Assembly: GCA_016647705.1 (NCBI GenBank)
Contig: CM028335.1
Span: 36,958,712 to 37,022,711, forward strand
Direction: 5' to 3'
Length of the DNA stretch: 64,000 nt
Source: Eucommia ulmoides
Taxonomy: Eukaryota > Streptophyta > Magnoliopsida > Garryales > Eucommiaceae
Under the pieces are notes generated by a model that saw only the letters and a list, made by a program, of their open reading frames with translations, searched no databases and was not told where the DNA came from. Position 1 is the stretch's first letter. Each line of letters begins with the position of its first letter. Positions 11,475 through 21,637 of this stretch are shown piece by piece. The translations under genes were made by a program, and so were the position numbers.

Positions 11475-11482
11475 TATAAATA
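11475..11482 (+). promoter_or_regulatory. LTR TATA box (G1)
   Basis: CCTATAAATACCCC, conserved in sequence and position in the related LTRs (40067-40074 and 43221-43228). It marks the U3/R promoter. Confidence 0.65.
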
Positions 11483-12445
11483 CCCCTTTCCCACGTCTGA
11501 AAGTTGTTGTTCAAGGTTCCTAACCCTAATATAGTGTTCTTAAGCCATTTTGAGAGATCAAGGAGAAGGTTCATCATTCGGACAAAGACGAATAATTTGC
11601 GGAGCGATATTTAGCGACAGTGGACCGTTCCATTATCAGATTTGATCGTTCTTCTCTTGTTTATAACTACTTTTCCATATCTAATGATGTTGAATCACTC
11701 TTATTTTGTATGGTATATGGCTAAGATCATGTAGTATTAGTTAACTATTACTTAGGCGTTGTTGAAATCATGCAAATGCTAGTTTGAATGAATTAATGTT
11801 ACTTTAATGGATGTTTGTCTAAATCCGATTGTGTTTACCGTTATTCTTGATATTATGCTTGTATTGATAAACCGAGAATACGGGGTTTGACACTCGGGAG
11901 AGGTAACCCCGGATTCGGACTAGGGTAAACACAACGTGACGTTCTAACGACCCGGGAGGGTGTTAGAACGTGTGCAATCCATGATGTTAGCTCAAGACTC
12001 ATGCGATCTAGGGTCGTTAAGGCGTTGAGGGGGACTTCTTCCTTGACACGAAGTCGTGTAATCCCCCGTCTTACACTCGGGAGAGGTAGCGGAGGAGTTG
12101 TAGATACAGAGATTGTCGGAATAGATAAACATCGTTATAGCTACTTAAATGAAGTCAAATATGTATTACGTGAAAGAAATCAATACCTAGGTAATTAATG
12201 TAATTAAAACTAGCCTAATAGTTGTCATTTATCTTAGTTGATTAATTAGAATACAAACAATTCTTGAAAAGTCGGGATAATATAAGACTATGCCAATCAC
12301 CATATTCAACTAAATTACACTATTCCCAGTGGAACGATATCCGATCTCACGATTACTATATTAAAACTAGACCTCGTATACTTGCGAGTGAAGTTAATAC
12401 GCGAGCGATTAATTACTACTCGTCGTACAGGGCTCATCAGTACTA

Positions 12446-12776
12446 CAAGATACCAATACCTAATAGTGAGGTATGATCAAACTAGAGACCTAATATGAAT
12501 TGGATTCTACCCAAAGACGAGTAGTAAGAGTTACTTATCCTCGAAAGATAGGTAGGCCAATAACTGACAATGTGAGGCCTGCTGGCAATATTAGGATTAT
12601 CCAATTCCTCATTAAGGACATTTAAAATATACTAATTTCTCTAGAGGGATATGAAATTAGAAAAATTTAGTGGGAGTACATTTAGATGCATAAAATACCT
12701 TTGATCTAAAATTAATACACACTACTTTCCTGTTTAGCATATACATAGAATTTATTTTCTTTATCTAGATATCATA
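12446..12776 (+). other. Copia leader sequence
   Basis: Non-coding stretch between the inserted LTR and the copia gag start. It carries two 'ctaatagtgaggt / ctgacaatgtgaggc' repeats that also occur left of the LTR. Confidence 0.4.
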
Positions 12777-13400
12777 ATGTCGAAACCATTGTAAAACGTT
12801 CTTGAGAAAAGCACTTTAATTGGATTTAACTTATCGGATTGGTTGAGAATCCTTAAGCTACTTTTGGCTTCTCGCAAATTAGACTATATTCGAAGGGTCT
12901 AGTTCCCATGCCATTTGATGCCAATACTGATGAAGAACGTGTCACTATCCAAAAATAGATAAACAATGACAAGCAAGATTAGTGCTATATCATAGCATCG
13001 ATGAGCAATAAGGGGTTGTCGAGCTCATATGTGATTGTGCAACACCTGAAATCTCTCTTTGGCGAGCATAGCAGTACTGTGAGGTACAACACCTCAAAAG
13101 AGCTTTTCACGGCCAAGACGCTAACAAGGTCACCTTAGGAACCACATACTTAAGAAGATCATCATGTTGAGGACCCGGAAGGGTTAGGATCAACTTTGCA
13201 CCACAACCTTGCTGTGGACCTAGTTTTGTAGTCGTTGTCTGACACATACGATCAATTCATTGTAAACTTCAACATGAACAAGCTAAAAGTTACTCTTCCT
13301 GGACTTCTTAACATGTTTCGGACCACCAAGTGGACCTTGAAAAGGTCTAAGAGTTGACAGGCCTTCGAGAGTTGACAGGCCTTCGACCTCAAAAAGGAGA
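12777..13400 (+). pseudogene. Ty1/copia gag, degenerate N-terminal part
   Basis: From the ATG at 12777 the frame reads MSKPL, stop, NVLEKSTLIGFNLSDWLRIL and ASRKLDYI. This is the start of a plant copia gag (usually ...TLxGxNFxDWxRNLKIVL.ekLdYVL). Many stops and frameshifts follow; 'TKWTLKRSKS' type residues near 13330 belong to the same gag. Non-functional. It lies in the glucanase intron on the strand opposite to the gene. Confidence 0.75.
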
Positions 13401-13744
13401 ATGAGGAAGAAGAAGAAGAAGAAGAAGAAGAAGAAGAAGAGAAGCAAACCGAGCACCTCTTTCGAAGCGAAAAACAAGCCAAAGAAAGAGAAAACACTTC
13501 AGAAAGGGAAGGGCTTTCACTATGGTCAACAAGGGCATTGGATAGGCAATTGTCCCCAAGTCATAAGTTCCAAGGACAGATCTTTGAAAGGTATGTCAAA
13601 TTTGTTTGTCGTTATTAGTTGTTTGATAACAATTTCTGTTTCAGATTAAGTGTTAGACTTTGGTACTAGTTCACATGTATACTAATACTATGCGGGGGTC
13701 TAAAGGGACGTAAAAAGTTAAGTAAATGAGACATCTCACTACAA
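13401..13744 (+). pseudogene. Ty1/copia gag zinc-knuckle region and protease start
   Basis: The ORF opens with a lysine run produced by an (AGA)n microsatellite at about 13404-13442. It then has GKGFHYGQQGHWIGNCP, a CCHC zinc knuckle whose first Cys is lost (expected C-F-Y-C, here G-F-H-Y). After an early stop near 13647 the next frame segment reads VLDFGTSSHVY, corresponding to the protease D-S/T-G-A motif with the active-site context changed to DFGTSS. It was inactive before or soon after insertion. Confidence 0.75.
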
Positions 13745-14125
13745 GTGGAAAATGGAGCAAGAGTTGCTAAATTAGCCGTAGGAGATTTTCATTCGGACCT
13801 ACCGGTAGTTTTTCAAAATAATAATTGTATTATTTATTTCAATGCAAAATTAATTGGTGTAGGCATATGTTTTAACAATCTCTATTATTTAAAAACCTGT
13901 GATGAAATAAACAATATAGCAAATGAAAGTATAACAAAGATAATATTGCGAGATAAAAATCCAACCTACTTATGGCATCTTAGACTAGATCATATTACTG
14001 AGAAGAGAATTAAAAGGATGGTTAAAGATGGACTTTTGGGTCCACTGGGCTTGGAGGCATTACCAACTTGTGAATCTTGTTTCATGAGTAAGACAATTTA
14101 TGAATCTTGTCTCATCAGGAAATAG
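13745..14125 (+). pseudogene. Ty1/copia GAG-pre-integrase domain
   Basis: A 126-residue open segment contains NNLYYLKTCDEIN, YLWHLRLDHITEKRIKRM and LPTCESCFMSK. This is the GAG-pre-integrase region with the H-x3-H (H-L-R-L-D-H) and CxxC zinc ligands of the integrase N-terminus. The integrase core that should follow is largely missing: only traces (LGLVHTNVCG at about 14130) remain before the sequence jumps to later pol. Confidence 0.8.
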
Positions 14126-14804
14126 TTGTTGATAATTTGGGCCTGGTACATACTAATGTATGTGGGCTCATAAGCTCTACAGCTCTACAGAAATGGGACA
14201 CCGAAGCCTATCAGATATGGTCAGATCAATGCTGAGTAGCATTGATTTACCCATTTCATTTTTGGGATATGCCTTAATCACCACATCTCATTTTGCTAAG
14301 TAAGTTTTCAACTAAATCCATGCGAGTTACAGATTTGGAGTTGTCGCATGTCAAAAGACTAGAAGTAGACGAGTTGGAATCTAGGACTCACAATTGCAAG
14401 TTTATTGGGTATCCAAGAGAAACTACATGATACTACTTCTATCACTCAGAGGAACAAAAGATGCTTGTTGCCAGACATGCAGAATTCTTAGAGGAATAGT
14501 TCATCAAGGAATCGAGCACTGGGCAAAAGATAAAATTGGTAGAGGTATTGGACACCTAGTGAGCTGAACAAACTATACATGTGGAGCTGATAATAGTAAC
14601 TGCATTCAGTACACAAGCTCCTCGTAGATCAAGTAGAACCTTTGCTCCTCCTGATAGATATCTGGGATATCTTGGACAAAAGCATAGATTGGAGCTACTG
14701 CTAGCAAAAGGTCACAATCCCGCCAACTCCGAAAGCAATGTTGGATATTGACAGCAAGAAGTGGCTAATAGCAATGAAATCTAAAATGGACTTCATGTAT
14801 GCTA
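14126..14804 (+). pseudogene. Copia integrase/linker remains
   Basis: Recognisable scraps in changing frames: 'IGYPRETT' type integrase C-terminal motifs near 14400 (GCKFIGYPK-like: CKFIGYPRETT) and 'FLEEFIKESS' near 14490, followed by the linker to RT. It is heavily deleted and frameshifted. Confidence 0.55.
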
Positions 14805-15088
14805 CCTAAGTCTAAAAACTTGTAAATCCACCTACAGGAATCGTTCCCATTGGGTGCAAATGGATCTTCAAGAGAAAATTGGACTCAGATAGTAAAGTGG
14901 ACCTGTTCAAGGACAAACTGGTGGCCAAAGGATATACTCAGCATAAGGAGTGGACTATGAGGAGACCTTTTCATCAGTCGACATGTTAAAGTTCATTAGG
15001 ATCTTAGTATCTATTATCGCATATTATGACTATGAAATCGATAGATGGATGTAAAAATGGTTTTCCTCAAGAGAAACATAGAGGAAGA
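14805..15088 (+). pseudogene. Ty1/copia reverse transcriptase N-terminal fragment
   Basis: In two frames it reads VNPPTGIVPIGCKWIFKR, KVDLFKDKLVAKGYTQ, DYEETFSSVDMLKFIRIL, AYYDYEI and MDVKMVFLKRN. These are the first RT blocks of copia (GCKWIFKRK, LVAKGYxQ, DYxETFSPV, MDVKTAFLNG). The fragment stops right after MDVKxxFL and changes abruptly into LINE-type RT, so the catalytic YVDD block is absent. Confidence 0.85.
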
Positions 15089-15400
15089 CGCGAATTGGAA
15101 AAACAGTAGGGCCAGATGAAATCCTTATAGAGATGTGGAAAAGTTTGAGAGATATTAGGATAGAGTGGTTGACTAGACTTTTCAATAATATTTTGGGAAT
15201 TAAGGACTGGAAGAGGAATATCTTAGTGCTCATCTATAAAAATAAAAGGGATGTTCAAAATTGCACGAACTATCGGGACATAAAACTTATGAGTCATACT
15301 GTGAAATTTTGAAAGAAAGTGATAGAATATAGAATAAGACATGGAACAAGCATAGAAAATATTTACTCAGGAGATTAATGGAAAAATATAGAGAAAATAA
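15089..15400 (+). pseudogene. LINE (non-LTR) reverse transcriptase fragment
   Basis: The frame reads KTVGPDEILIEMWKSLRDI, TRLFNNILGIKDWKRNIL, VLIYKNKRDVQNCTNYRDIK, LMSHTVKF, stop, KKVIEYRIRHGTSI. These are RT blocks of L1/RTE-like plant LINEs (K..GPDxIP.E, LFN.IL, W....  IYKNKGD.QNC.NYRxIKL, SH..K..E..I..RLR). It abuts the copia RT at 15088 without any spacer. A 'gattcaaagccataacatatgcctaaa' type duplication occurs just after it (15438-15490). Confidence 0.8.
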
Positions 15401-15437
15401 GAGATATATTTACAATATTGGTAAAAACACAAGGCAA

Positions 15438-15487
15438 AGCCATAACATATGCCTAAAGATTCAAAGCCATAACATATGCCTAAAGAT
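15438..15487 (+). repeat. Short direct repeat (about 27 bp x 2)
   Basis: AAAGCCATAACATATGCCTA followed by AAGATT occurs twice in tandem, near the junction between the LINE fragment and the end of the intron. Confidence 0.75.
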
Positions 15488-15640
15488 TTGACTAACTCTT
15501 TGAGTTTCACAGAATATTCATACATTTGTAAAGATCAAAACGCCCTGGAATGATGTTAAAACTAGCATATAACAGATAAGTATTGAGATCCACTTGTATA
15601 TATGAGCTTAGTTGAAGTAAAAATGTATGAAGGAAGAAAC

Positions 15641-15999
15641 CTGATGTTGACATTATTGGAAGAGACATGGGTAGAAACATTTTTGGAAACCCATCTCTCA
15701 GCCGCCTTCATGCTGCCAGCCAAAGTTGCTAACATATCGTTTGGGATACCAACCATAACCTCAATCCCAGACCTACCCAGAGCTTTCAATGCATCATAGT
15801 CTGCATCGAATAGCTTAACCTTCTGAATCCCGTTTTCCCTCAGCATCCTCACTACCGTTTCTGGAGGCAGCTGATGTGATGCCTGCGTTCCCCAATTAGC
15901 ACCAATCCCACTAACTGAATCAACTACTAGCATTAGCAATAGCAACACTAGTACATATCCTATTCCCACCGACCAACACTTCCTCCCCATATACATCAC
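15641..15999 (-). CDS. Glucan endo-1,3-beta-glucosidase, exon 1
   Basis: The first coding exon has 359 nt from the ATG at 15999. It encodes a signal peptide (hydrophobic core [11 protein letters not shown], cleavage likely before IGANWG) and the start of the GH17 barrel ([45 protein letters not shown]). The exon ends CATCAG|GT, splitting an Arg codon that exon 2 completes; coding beyond 15641 (RFLPSYI...) is intron read-through. A Met at residue 4 could also be the start. Upstream, a TTGATAG|GAG acceptor-like site at about 16006-16014 leaves room for a 5' UTR intron. Confidence 0.93.
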
Positions 16000-17534
16000 C
16001 TTCGTTTAATCTCCTATCAAACACAAAATGTATTAAGATTTTTGAAAGTGAAATAGGCAGAGACAGAGAGAGAAGCTAGACACCCATTAGATCTGCAAAA
16101 GGTGCAGCTCTAGTAAGAAAGGGGTTCCGTAATTCCCAAATGGGAAGATATCCATGGCCAAAAAGGTAACCAGAGGGGAGGGGAAATGAAAGGGCGAAAA
16201 GAAAAATGAAGCTCTACTTCTACGAGGGCGGAAATCAAGAGAGACGAAATAGAACAAATTAACGAGTGAGTCACATGCAGAGTCTATAATCATGAGGACA
16301 AGATTGAGGGTTTACATTACATGATATAGGTGAAAAAGAAAAGTGGTCGGACCGAATCCGGAGATGTCGACGTCGAAACGGAGAACTCAAAATGGTAAGA
16401 TTGAGAGCTAGCAAAAAGGTACTATTTCTGGATTAAGAAAGCAAAACAATCTGAACCCAGAAAACGATTTATCATTAAATAAGATTTAGTATGATTTTGA
16501 AAGATTGAAGTGAAATCAGGACAAGAACAAGTGAAGAATCGAGTTCTAATGTAAAGGCTAGCTCACTAACTTATCGGTTCGGCAAAAGGCACTCTCACAT
16601 GAGATAGAGAGAGAATCTCTGTCGTACTCAACTTTAAATAAAGCTACGGAAAATTTACACTTTTTACATAGAATTTTTATTATTACTCGCATTTCTCAAT
16701 ATTTATCTCTCTCTCTCCTTTTCAAAGCCACATAATGCTAAACACTAGAAATTGTAATTTTCTTTTCTCAAACTGAAAGCTTATTTGTCTTCATTGATTG
16801 AGTGGAATTAATATTTCACCTTATATTTTAACATGTATATATCTGGTAGGCAAAAAAAAAACCTTATTAATACTCTAAATTATGCGTTTCCCCTCCATAT
16901 CAATATTCATTGATTGAGATATTAATATAGGGATGGAGTTAGAATTTTGTAACTTCAGATGCATCAAATGAAAATAAATCCAAATTAAGGATTTGAAAGA
17001 GTAATTTTATCTAAAGTTAATAAAGGGACAACATGGTGTATATGTGAATGTGTGATGACTCATTCATTTATTGAATTAGATCATTGGTCTCCTTTAAAAA
17101 TTCAGAATTTCAGATAAAGATTTATTAAACATCATTAAAATTTAACGTGGAAAATGTATTTTTGCCCTCTAGTTTAACAACCAATCTTCCCTCTTCTTTT
17201 TAAATAAAGCGATGACTTATTTTTTTACGACACAATTTAAAAATAATTTATTCATTCTTCTACCTTTTCCCCCCAAAGTGGCTGATTATTCGTGACTATG
17301 GCTGATTATTCGTGACTATTACCTTCGCATAAAAAAAAAATAGTTTCACCCAATGCTTTATTTTTGTCCTAGTTGATCTTGATTCAACATTAGAAGCATA
17401 TTGATTTTTTTCCGATAACCGAATATTTTTGCCTATAAATACTCCATATTTGATTTCATCCATAAATCCATTTTCTTCCCTATCTCAATAAGAATGCTAG
17501 TACATACTGATCATATAATTATGTATTATGATAT
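16000..17534 (-). promoter_or_regulatory. Presumed 5' UTR and promoter region of the glucanase
   Basis: No other gene is visible. On the minus strand a TATTTAAAG box (16632-16640) precedes a CT-rich stretch (about 16595-16620), a plausible transcription start some 600 nt upstream of the ATG. Two tandem copies of a 20-bp unit (GGCTGATTATTCGTGACTAT) lie at 17280-17319. Promoter assignment is inference. Confidence 0.35.
17280..17319 (+). repeat. 20-bp tandem duplication
   Basis: GGCTGATTATTCGTGACTAT appears twice back to back. Confidence 0.9.
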
Positions 17535-17539
17535 GTGAT
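17535..17539 (+). repeat. Target-site duplication gtgat (left)
   Basis: Identical to 25694-25698 on the other side of the element. Confidence 0.9.
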
Positions 17540-19598
17540 TGTTGATCTTAAGATTTTGATGAACAATTAAGTATTGATGTCTTGGTGGAATTAATGTTTT
17601 AGTTGAGTGTTTCAATGATTTAAAGTTCCAAGTGATGAAAATGACAAATTAAATGGATATTAAATTATGAAGTTGAAGATATTGAAAATTTAAGAGTTTG
17701 AAGAAATTAGAGAAAATAACTCAGGTAAATTTCAACTCTTAATATCACATTTAGGAACACACACATGACACAAAATGTATTTTCTCATTTATGTGTGTAT
17801 TGATTAAGTTAAATTATTTGCTCCTATGTGAATTGAGAAGAAATAATTTTGAATGACTAAAATGAAATATAAGAATATTAGTAGAGCTTATTTAAAAGAG
17901 AAAATGGTTAAAGGGGCGAAAATGTAAAAGAAAATGAGTTAAAAGCGTATTCAGAGAAGAGATCCAGAAGACAACAGTCGACTGGTGAGTTGACCGGACC
18001 AAGTAGCTGTAATATCTTGTATCTCTAAGTCGACCGACAAATCGACCGGCTAAGAAAGGTTGAATTCTCTGAATCAACAAGTCGACTGATAGGTCGACCA
18101 GTGAAAAAAAGACAAACTCTCTGAATCTACAAGTCGACCGATGAACTGCATTGGCTACATTCTTAATCTCCTAGTCAACTAGGCAGTTGACTGAATGCAC
18201 TGTTTCAGGATATTGTTTTATCCGAGATTAAATCCAATAGTAGCCGTTTTTTGTTGGAATTTGAGAGAGATTTCGGAGATATTCTCTATATTTAAGATAT
18301 GATTCATATATTAATTAAATCCTATTAATATGGTTCATCAAATATTAATGTTTCTCAATTTAGTACTTGAAATAGATTCTATTCTTATTAATTAAGATTG
18401 AGAAATACTTTGGGGGTTTAATTGAGAGATTTGAAAGGTGTTTTTAAGTAGAAATTGGAACCAAAATGAAGTCCTTATGATATAAGGGGTCTATAAGAGT
18501 TTTTAATTGTCATGACATATGTAAACTAGCCGTTAGAAGATTGATTTCATATCCCTATATATAGACTTGGGAATTTCTGATATAATTAATCATTCATTGA
18601 GAAAGCTAAAAGAGTTTATATCATTTGAAAGTTTTTATAAGAGTTATCATTCTACGATATTGTGTGTTTTTTTAAGAGTGATTTTGAGAATCAATTGCGA
18701 TCAATTTTTGATGATACCGGATTTGAAGATACATTGTTCTAATCATTATTTTTGTGCATTCCGGGTGAGATCTTTCCATATTGCTTATTATTTGTTTTTT
18801 ATTCTATATTTGGAAATTGATCTTAGAAATTGTTTCTGATTTTTTAAGAAAATATTTTTACAAATAATTTCTTGAATCTGATTACGTGCTTCAATTTGCT
18901 ACCCATATTCTTATTAAAATCAGATTTTTGTATCTCACATTTTTCTATCACTAGTTGGAATATTAATTGAGTTATTATTTATCTGGGGTGGTAAAAGCTC
19001 CGAGTGAGATTTACTTCTTATTAATTTTTGTATTGGTGAGTTGTGACAGGTTAAATACCGTTGGGGGTATTTAATTAAGGGTAGCTGGATTTCAGTCTCT
19101 TCCTGTAAAGAGATTGAGGTAGTAATTCTTACTGGATAAGAATTGCGTTGTGAGTGATTTGTAAAGATTTCATCCTTACCTGTGAAAATGATAGTTGCAG
19201 TGTTTTGAGAGATTTTGATTCTTATGCCTTAGTGTTAAAAAGAATTAAGTTATTCTTTAACCTATAAAAAGTAGAGGTTCTTCCTTAGCCTAGGAAAATG
19301 ATATTGTAAAGGTTGATTTTGAGCCTGTAAAAGAATTGGTGTGTGGGTTTGATTCCTACCTTTAAAGGGATCTTGGTTTTAGTGGGTGCGACCTCCGTAG
19401 AGTTCGGGGTCCTGCATTACTACTTTGCTATTTTTGTTGTTTGGGTGTGTACTTAGATTGATAATATTATTCTGTTATGTTATAAAGATAATAATTAATT
19501 TAGGTATAAAATTAATTATTTGATTTATTTAATTTTATTCTGATTATTTTTTAATTACCCAAATTTATCCCCCTCTTGGGTATTCTACTGGGCCAACA
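17540..19598 (+). mobile_element. 5' LTR (2059 bp)
   Basis: Begins TGTTGATC, ends TACTGGGCCAACA. It contains an array of GTCGACYG-type motifs at about 17975-18200. It is about 58 bp shorter than the 3' LTR, mostly because a segment after 'ggtcctgcatta' (about 19411) is missing. The deleted part in the 3' LTR is bounded by near-identical 8-bp words, so slippage or microhomology deletion is likely. Confidence 0.9.
17975..18200 (+). repeat. Array of degenerate GTCGACYG motifs in the 5' LTR
   Basis: Recurring words are AGTCGACTGG, AGTTGACCGG, AGTCGACCGA, AATCGACCGG, AGTCGACTGA, GGTCGACCAG and AGTTGACTGA. They come in pairs spaced 6-12 bp and are separated by conserved 'gaatctctgaatcaacaa' spacers. 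The same array is in the 3' LTR (24010-24245), once in the interior (21206-21292), and in the minus-strand LTRs at 59325-59580 and 60110-60350. Confidence 0.8.
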
Positions 19599-19599
19599 T

Positions 19600-19612
19600 T
19601 TGGCATCGGAGC
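19600..19612 (+). promoter_or_regulatory. Primer-binding site
   Basis: TTGGCATCGGAGC directly follows the LTR. It matches TGGTATCAGAGC (Met-tRNA) at 10 of 12 positions, the two differences being transitions. Confidence 0.75.
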
Positions 19613-19672
19613 TGGTTTATCTCGAATTTATTAGCTAACAAAGATCATATAGATTGTCTTGATTCTAATATT

Positions 19673-21059
19673 ATGAGTGCTACTGTTAACTCTGCATCTT
19701 TTAATAGTTATTGTTTTGATCATGAATCTGATATTATTTGAAATGATGAGAATGCAGATAAAGCTATTGAGACACTTATTGCTCTTACTTATGTTTTTGG
19801 AAAAGAGAATTTTAAACTAGAGCAAAAAATTGCAACTCTTGAAAACATGAAATTTAGTACTATCAAATCTCTCAAGAAAAAGAATTTGGACAAATATTTT
19901 GAAATTGTTGAGTTTAAAAATACTTTATCTAAAATTTGTAAGTTGTATGGTAAAGTTGAGTCTCTTCAGGATGAGATTGAGGTTTTGAAAAATGATTTTT
20001 ATGATCTTCAACAAAATGAATTTAAAATAAAAAATCTTGAAACTTTGAATGAGACCTTGAGTATTGAATTGGACAATATAAGGTGTGAGCTTGATAGAGC
20101 TTGTTTGAAAATCCATTGAAAATGAATGCCAAATTCTTAAGAATGATTTTGAATTTATGCACAAAAAAATTTATGATCTACAGGTAAACGTTAGTACCAA
20201 TGAACGGTTACTTGAAAAGACTCAAAAGGAGCTTAGAGAAGCAATGGATAAATCCAAGGATGTTGAGAGTACTAAATGTTTTGAAAAACCAATAGTTACT
20301 AAAGCTGCTTCTCAAAATCACAGAAAATATTATGCTCCGGTAAGAAACACTAACTATTCGAAAAGGCGTACTAACAGTATTAAGTGTTTCTATTGTGGTA
20401 AATTTGGTTATTATAAGAACTCTTGTTATTTATTGCATGGTTACCCTGTTAGATCCAGAAATAACTGGATATCAAAAAGAGAAAATTTTGGTGCAGGTAC
20501 AAATCAAAGATTCAAACAAAAATACAATGAATACCACGTACCGACAAGGGGATTTGAATAGACAAGAAAGTACAATAAATACCACGTGTCGATAAGGAGA
20601 TATGAACAGACAAAAAGGTACAATAAATATATTATGCCAAAGAAGGAACCAAGGTTCAATATATCTAATAAGAAGAATCAGCACGTGCCAAATACAAGAG
20701 TACAGAAGCAATAAGCTCAATATGTGAGAACTGACAAAGCTTATCCACAACAAACGGCAAAATACCAGCATAAGAAAAGATTCATCTACAAAGTTGTGCC
20801 AAAGCAGCATTAAGCACTAAACAAAGAAAAAAAAGTTCTTACTAAATCAGCTCAAAGAACTGTTGTTCCTAAGAAGGAGGAAATCAAAGTGAAAAATCAA
20901 GTATTGGTGGAATCAAAGGATGTCAAATCCGAAATTAGTAATCCACCTAAGGTACACACACCATTTACTCCCAAAGATGATCCAGGTATGTCGAAATTTT
21001 TAAAGTTTAAATTTATTAATTTTGTAAAGGAGACTAAGCCTGTTCATTTTAAAATTTAA
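19673..21059 (+). pseudogene. SIRE-like gag with variant zinc knuckle, broken
   Basis: From the ATG at 19673 the frame is open except for TGA at 19739, one frameshift near 20117, TAG at 20559, TAA at 20712 and TAA at 20811. It ends naturally at 21059, so the ancestral protein was about 460 residues. The first half is coiled-coil (LEKVESLQDEIEVLKNDF-like heptads). A knuckle at 20385-20426 reads CFYCGKFGYYKNSC, where the usual His is Tyr. The basic tail contains three degenerate copies of a roughly 20-residue repeat (YNEYHVPTRGFE / YNKYHVSIRRYEQ / YNKYIMPKK). SIRE/Maximus gag proteins have a similar helix-rich head and a CCHC knuckle followed by Y-GYP (here LLHGYP). All stops can derive from CAG, CAA, CGA or TGG by transition. 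Confidence 0.75.
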
Positions 21060-21637
21060 ACGTTTGCAATATGTGTGTGTGTGTGTGTTTAAGTGTGTGA
21101 GTAAATATTTTTTAAATATATGTGGATCAAAATAAGAGGTAAAAATTGAGTTAAGAGGATCAAATTAGGTTTAAATGCACAAAATCGAGCAAAACAGAAG
21201 AGAGTAGTCGACTCATCAATTGATTGGAGGTTTTAGGTTGGAATACCAAGAGTCAGTATGACTCCATCAGTCGACTGGACGGTCGGCCGATTGTAAATAC
21301 TCAGACTTTTTTTTTTTTTTTTTCATTTCATCTGAATCCTAAAACCCTTTATCTCTTAAAACCCTTTATCTCCCAAGTTTGCCCCAGCCTAAATCTCACA
21401 AAATTAGTCCATTTCGGCTCAGATCTGTAGATTTATTGGTTGAATCAACAAGACTAAGACTCGGATTTGTGTGGTGAAGGTCGTTCTCTCGCGAAAATAG
21501 GTTGGTCCTCTCCCATTCTAGGGTTTCGGTTGTTTTTGTTGTTTGGCCTTAGTTTGTGTGGCTATTTTCAAATTGTTTGTTTGTTTAGATTTAGTTTATT
21601 GAGATATTCTAGATTGGTTGCTCAAGATTGTGTAAAA
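21060..21637 (+). other. Spacer between the two ORFs of the pol-less element
   Basis: It holds a (TG)n tract (21072-21088), one GTCGACTG-type motif cluster (21206-21292) like the LTR array, and a T20 run (21308-21327). The stretch from about 21330 resembles a plant 5' UTR ('aaacccttta tctcttaaaacccttt...'), which suggests the second ORF brought its own leader. Confidence 0.5.

Larger units (their letters stand above)
10982..12445 (+). mobile_element. LTR of the CCTAGGCG family (copy G1), approximate right edge
   Basis: It starts TAATAGGTTTAAAATACC, matching TGATAGGTGTAAAATACC of the copy ending at 37046. It continues with the AGGCG palindrome array, a TATA box, a long leader-like part with ACACTCGGGAGAGGTAACCC, and an end near 'tcgtcgtacagggctca'. 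The order matches the other family members at 26478-37046 and 37898-44204. No PBS follows, so it behaves as a solo LTR. A target duplication was not found, so the right edge is uncertain by about 50 bp. Confidence 0.7.
6248..15640 (-). other. Giant (9393 bp) intron of the glucanase gene
   Basis: The donor is CATCAG|GTTTCTT at 15641/15640 and the acceptor TTTTACAG|G at 6248/6247. The position, just before Y-VAVGNEPF, is the usual GH17 intron site, which in compact genomes is a few hundred bases or less. This intron contains a copia RNase H tail, a GC-rich island, a CCTAGGCG-type LTR, a degenerate copia element and a LINE RT fragment, each listed separately. Confidence 0.85.

Noticed and set aside
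13252..13497. Poly-Ser/poly-Phe minus ORFs
   Set aside because: Shadow of the (AGA)n microsatellite in the copia gag on the other strand.
15030..15233. Minus ORF over the RT junction
   Set aside because: Shadow of the plus-strand copia and LINE RT fragments.
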